DNA from: Bacteroidia bacterium
Lineage (GTDB): Bacteria > Bacteroidota > Bacteroidia > Bacteroidales > Prolixibacteraceae
NCBI GenBank assembly: GCA_026391295.1
Contig: JAPLDS010000046.1
Location: 1 to 54,945, forward strand
Direction: 5' to 3'
Length of the DNA stretch: 54,945 nucleotides
Shown: positions 13,901-19,900 of the stretch, in pieces
How the letters are laid out: each line of letters opens with the position of its first letter
Numbering within the stretch: position 1 is the stretch's first letter
Notes under the pieces: generated by a model
The model's input: only the letters and a program-made list of their open reading frames with translations
Told to the model about the DNA's origin: nothing
The model's database searches: none
Position numbers and translations under genes: made by a program

Positions 13901-16900
13901 GCTCCGCAAGGCGCATTTCCTGTTGCATGTAAAGTAAGAACAGCAGACCCTAAAGCAATATCATTTGGTCCAGGGGTATAGGTCGGAGCCAATGAGTTAT
14001 CAGAGAACCCTCCATCTCCAGAAGTAGTCCAATTTGTTAACGGCGCATTGGTTACTGAAGCCCCAACCACCGCGTAGGTCTGGTTCGCACAAATGGTCTG
14101 ATTTAACCCAGCATTCGCCGTCGGAGCAGGAATAAAGGTTAATATAAATGAGCTCGAAACAGCACCTGTACAAGGAGTAAGAGGCTGCGCCGTAAGTGTA
14201 ATAGTGACAAATCCCGCAGTGATATCAGCAGCACTAGGAGTATATGATGGCAATAGGATGTTGCTATTTGAGAATAGGCCTGTCCCACTTGAGGTCCAAT
14301 GTACCGATGCACTATTTGTCGCCGTAGCAGCAGCAATTGCAAAGTTTGTTCCTACACAAATCGTACTATTCGGGCCCGCATTAACAACAGGTTTCTGAAC
14401 GATCGTTAACTCAATTTGATCCGTTGCATTCGTACAAGGGGCATTCGCTGTTACAGTCAATGTCAACGTAACCTTACCCGTTTCACCTGGTACTGGTACA
14501 TAAGTTGGAGTCAGAGTGCCTCCTCCAGTTAAGGTTCCTGAGCCAGTAGATGTCCAGTTTACTGAAGCTGCATTTGGCGCCGTTGCGTCATTAATGGTAT
14601 AGCTTCCATTTGCACAAACATTCGCATCCGCACCAGCAAATGCCGTTACAGGTTTTACAAGCGTTATTACACGAGTTGAGAATGGATTGGTTGCACACCC
14701 TGGACCACTTATACCAGAAAGTTTAAGGGTTACAGATCCAGCTACTAAATCAGCTGCACTTGGTGTGTAAATAGGATTTAACAAGGTTGCATTCGAGAAC
14801 AATCCTGTTCCTGATGTCGTCCATAGTACACTAACTGCATTGGTTTGCGTTGCTCCTATAATTTGATAAGGACTAATACCACAACTGATTCCAGCGGCTC
14901 CAGCATTAACTACTGGAAGCTTGGTAATGGTCAGTGTTTGTGTAGATGTAACATCTGTTACACATGGTGCTAAGCTGGCAACCTTTAATGTAAGGATTAC
15001 AGTTCCTAAAGTAGCATCCCCAGCACTTGGAGTATAGGTAGGAGCAAGCGTGTTTCCATTTGCAAACGTTCCTGTACCATTGGTTGACCAGATAATTTTT
15101 GCTGGTGTTAAATCGTAATTATGTGCTGTCGCATCTGCGATGATATAAACGCCGTTTTCGCAAACTGAACCATCGACCCCAGCAAAAGCATCTGCGATTG
15201 GTGCGATGGTAAGCAGCATTGATGAGGTAATATCTGCGATGCAAGGAGCATTCGGTTTCGCGGCAAGGGTAAGGTTTACGCTACCTGCTACAATATCCGC
15301 AGGACTTGGGAAATAGATTGGATTTAGCGTTCCATTTCCAGTGAATGTTCCTGTTCCAGTTGAAGTCCAGAGTAATGAACTATAGTGCGTTGCTGTTGCT
15401 CCAGCAACTGGATAAGTTGCAGTCTTGCAAATGGCAGCATTCGCTCCAGCATAAGCGGTAGCAACAGGAATTATAGTTAAATGACGGGTTGCTGCAACAT
15501 TCCCCGCACATGGCGTTAGCCTAGTTGTGGTCAAGATTAAATCTACACCTCCATTGGCAACATCTAAGGCACTTGGAGTATAAGTTGTAATTGGTTGCAG
15601 TGCATTTAAGAATGTTCCTGTTCCTGATGTAGTCCAGATAGTATTAGATCCGTTGGTTACACTTGCTCCAGAGGTTACAACAGTGCTTCCAGCACAAATA
15701 GATAATGGTCCACCTGCAAGTACAATAGGTACTGGTTGGATCGTCAACACTTGTGTGCTTACCGCATTTGTGCCGCATGGGGTGATACTATTTGCTGTAA
15801 GTTTTAAGGTTACTGTTCCCGTGGCAATATCAAATGCACTCGGTGTATAAGTTGGATTTATTGTTGTTTCATTCGCAAAGGTTCCACCGGTAGTCGAAGT
15901 CCATAACAAGGCGCTGTAATTAGTCGCAGTAGCATCATTAATGGTGTAATTTGTCCCTGCACAGATAGTTCCTGGATTACCTGCAAAAGCCGTTGGATTT
16001 GGATGAATTGTTATTACTCTTGAACTAGATACTGAAGATCCACATGGAGCATTTGGAGATGCGGTCAAGGTTAACGTGACGGCACCTGCTAGTATATCAG
16101 CTGGACTCGGGGTATAGATAGGACTTGGGACATTGTTAAAATTAAATGTTCCAGTTCCGGATGTGGTCCAAAGCAATCCAAGGTTATTTTGGAAAGTCGC
16201 TCCGGTAATGGTATTTGGTCCCTCGCAAATATCAATGTTTGGTCCTGCATTTACAACCGGTTTTTTAATGATCGTAATGACAATCTGATCTGTAACGACT
16301 CCAGCACAAGCACCTTGTGCAGTGGAAGACAAGGTAAGTGTGACAGTTCCCGCTGCAATCTCAACAGCACTTGGGGTATAGGTCGTACTTAGAGCATTCG
16401 CATTCGAGAATACTCCAAATTTTCCATCGTTTGTCCAGACATGTGAGCTCGGAATAGTCAGATCAGCATTGAGTACCGTTGCTAATGTTGTTGTATAGGT
16501 GTTCCCTTCACAGATGGAGACCGTTGCTGGTCCTGCATCTACGACTGGCATTTTGGTAACGGTTAAGGCCATGGTGCTTGCAACAACATTCAAACATGGA
16601 GCAATCCCTTTAACCGTCATCGTAAGATTTGCAGTTCCTGCAGCCTTGTCGACGGCTCCAGGGGTATAAATAGGATTTTGAAGATTCGCATTGTTAAATG
16701 TTCCATTACCTGACGTGGTCCATGTGATGGTTGCCTGATGCGCTGCTGCAGCACCTAATAGCTGATAGGTGTCAGTTTCACAGATCGTTGCGGCAGGCCC
16801 AGCATTTGCCGTTGGGATAGGAATAATGTTCAGGATAATATTGGCTGATGTGGTATGGGCACAGGTGCCAAAGCTGGTTCCTGTAAGAGTTAAAGTAACC

Positions 16901-19900
16901 GCTCCATTAGCCACATCTGCAACACTTGGATTATAAACCGGATGTAAAGAAGTGGCATTCGGTGAGAATGTTCCAGTTCCAGAGGTACTCCAGGCTAGTG
17001 TTTGAGCATATAATGCCGTCGATGCAGAACATGCAAATGTTGATCCAGCACAGATGGAATATGGTGAAACTCCAGCTGAGATAATTGGATTCTGAACGAT
17101 TGTCAGTAACATTTGTGACGTTGCCGTTGTTGCACAAGGTCCTTGTCCGTTGACAGTCATTGTTAAGGTGGCATGACCAAGAATTTTATCATTCGTCCCA
17201 GGAGTATAGGTCGGGAATAGCGTATTGGCTCCAGCAAATGTTCCATCTCCTCCACTCCAATTGACTGTTGAATAATGCGTAGCAGCTGATGTGGAAATTG
17301 TATAGGTTTCTCCTTCACAGATGGTAGCTGCAGTGCCTGCATTCGCGGTTGGAAGTCCTGTCACTGTCAAGATCATCTGACTGATGGCATCTGTATTACA
17401 AGGGCCTTGAGCTACGGCCCTTAAGGTAAGGGTAACAGATCCAACAGCAACATCCGCAGCAGTTGGTGTATAAGTAGGAGTGAGCGTATTTGCATTCAAT
17501 AGGGTACCAGTACCACTCTTAGTCCATAGTACCGAAGCTGCATGTGGCGCTGTCGCAGTTGTTACGGTAAAATTAGACCCTTCACAAACATTACCATTTG
17601 TTCCCGCATTCGAAATTGGAGGCGAAACAAGTGTAAGGGTCATGGCACTCGAAACATCCGGACACGGCGCATTGCGAGCAGTCATCGTTAATATGACGCC
17701 TCCATTGTTTATGTCGGTAGCACTTGGCGTATAGACTGGATTTTCAACACTTATATTGCTGAAAAGTCCGGTTCCAGAGGTGGTCCATGCGATGCTTGTA
17801 TAACCAGTTGCATTTGCTCTAATCAGGGTGTAATTTATACCTGTAGTGGCGCAAATAGTCTCGTTCCCACCTGCATCCGAAGTTAAATTATGTACCTGAT
17901 AAATAGCTTGATCAGTAATGTTCCCAACACATGGTGCCATCGGTGTGGCTGTTAATGTGAATGTAACAACACCACCTATTAAGTCATTCGGTCCAGGGGT
18001 ATAGATTGGATGAAGAGCATGAGTATCGGCAAAACCCCCATCTCCATTGCTTGACCAGGTGATCGTATTGAAATGTAAGGCTGTTGCTCCTGCTGCAATT
18101 GTTGTCGGACCATTGCAAATCGATCCGTCAACACCAGCAGATATAATTGGTATTTGATTGGTTGTAAGAACTACCGTGCTAGTGGCAGGGGCGCAAATGC
18201 CATTGCCATTTACCTTTAATGTAAATGTAACGCTTCCATTGGCCAAGTCAGTAAGACTTGGTGTGTAGGTCGGTGTTAAGGTGGTTGCATTATTTAAAGT
18301 GCCTGTTCCGTTGTGAGTCCAGATTATCGATGCTGCATTTGTTGCTGTTCCAGCTAAGGTATAAGGGACAATGCCACAAATTGCATCCGGAGTACCAGCA
18401 AATGAAGTAGGAGCTTTCGTGATGAAAATTTGCATCTCATCTACCGCATCTACTGCACATGGAGTGTTTGTTTTAGCAGTAAGTTTTAAGGTTACCGATC
18501 CAAAAGCAACGTCCGCAGCACTTGGCGTGTAAGTTGGTGTCATTGTATTGGCACCTACCAAAGTACCACTTCCTACAGTCTTCGTCCAAGTGATCGTTGA
18601 ATATTGAGTAGCACTTGCGCTTGCCCCAATGGTATATGTTGAACCTTCGCATATTGCACCATCTATACCAGCATTTGCTGTTGGAGGCGCAACAATAGTT
18701 AATGTTAATAGGTCAGATGTAGGTGTTGAGCAAGGGGCATTGCCATTTGCTGTAAGGGTTAAGACGACCGTTCCATTGATAATGTCATTAAGTCCAGGTG
18801 TATAGGTAGGACGAAGGACTGCAGGATTACTAAATACTCCATCTCCATTTCTAGTCCAAAGTACGCTCGCGTTATTTGTGGCAGTTGCATCTGGATTGGT
18901 AAATGTTCCACCAACACATATTTTTGCATCAATACCTGCATTAGCTACTGGTTTTGGCGTAACTGTTACTAGATAAGAAGCTGTTGTTCCTGAACCACAG
19001 GAATTGTCTCCACGTACAGTAATATTTCCGCTGATTGCAACCCCACTGAAATCAACTGTGATGCTTTTCGTATTTGCTCCCGAAACGATCGTTGCACCGG
19101 CCGGAAGATTCCATGCATAAGTAGTCGCATTTTGAATATCAGTCACCGAATAGATTACTCCGCTTTGACTTTGACACACCAAATTAGTCCCTACAATTGG
19201 AGGAGCATTATCAGGTAGTGGAGTTATATTAATTGGAACAGCTACGGATGCAGGACCAGTTCCGCAAGAGTTCGTTCCGACTACCGATAAAAATCCGCTA
19301 GTGGCCGCACTTGAGAAATCTATCGTTATGCTATTTGTATTTCCATTACTAATCGTATGACCAGTTCCGGTATAGGTCCAGACATAACTAGCTGCATTTG
19401 CTATTACAGGCACTGAATATACATTCGCAACTGATCCTTGACAGATAGTCGATGTTCCAACTATTGCTAAAGGAGCTGAAGGCGTTGGGTTAACTGTAAT
19501 TACATAATTTGCAGAAAGCGCCCCATTGCCACAATCATTTACTCCTCTTGCCGTAAGAGATCCAGATGTAGCAACTGTAGAGAACGCAATGGTAATATTG
19601 TTGGTTGTGCCATTGGTGATGGTTGCTCCGGTTCCGGTATAGGACCACGAGTAAGAAGATGCATTCGCAATGGCAGGTAGATTATAGGTAACATTATTTG
19701 TCCCTTGACATACGGTTGCAGTACCTGTAATAGTTCCGGCAGCAGTAGGTGTGGTATTTACCGATATTGGGAAGTTCACTGAAGAGACCCCATTGCCACA
19801 GCTATTAACCCCTTTTACAGTTAAATTTCCAGAAGTGGCATTCGCGGCAAAATTAATGCTGATAGAATTTGTTGTCGCGTTAACAAAGGTTACTCCAGTT

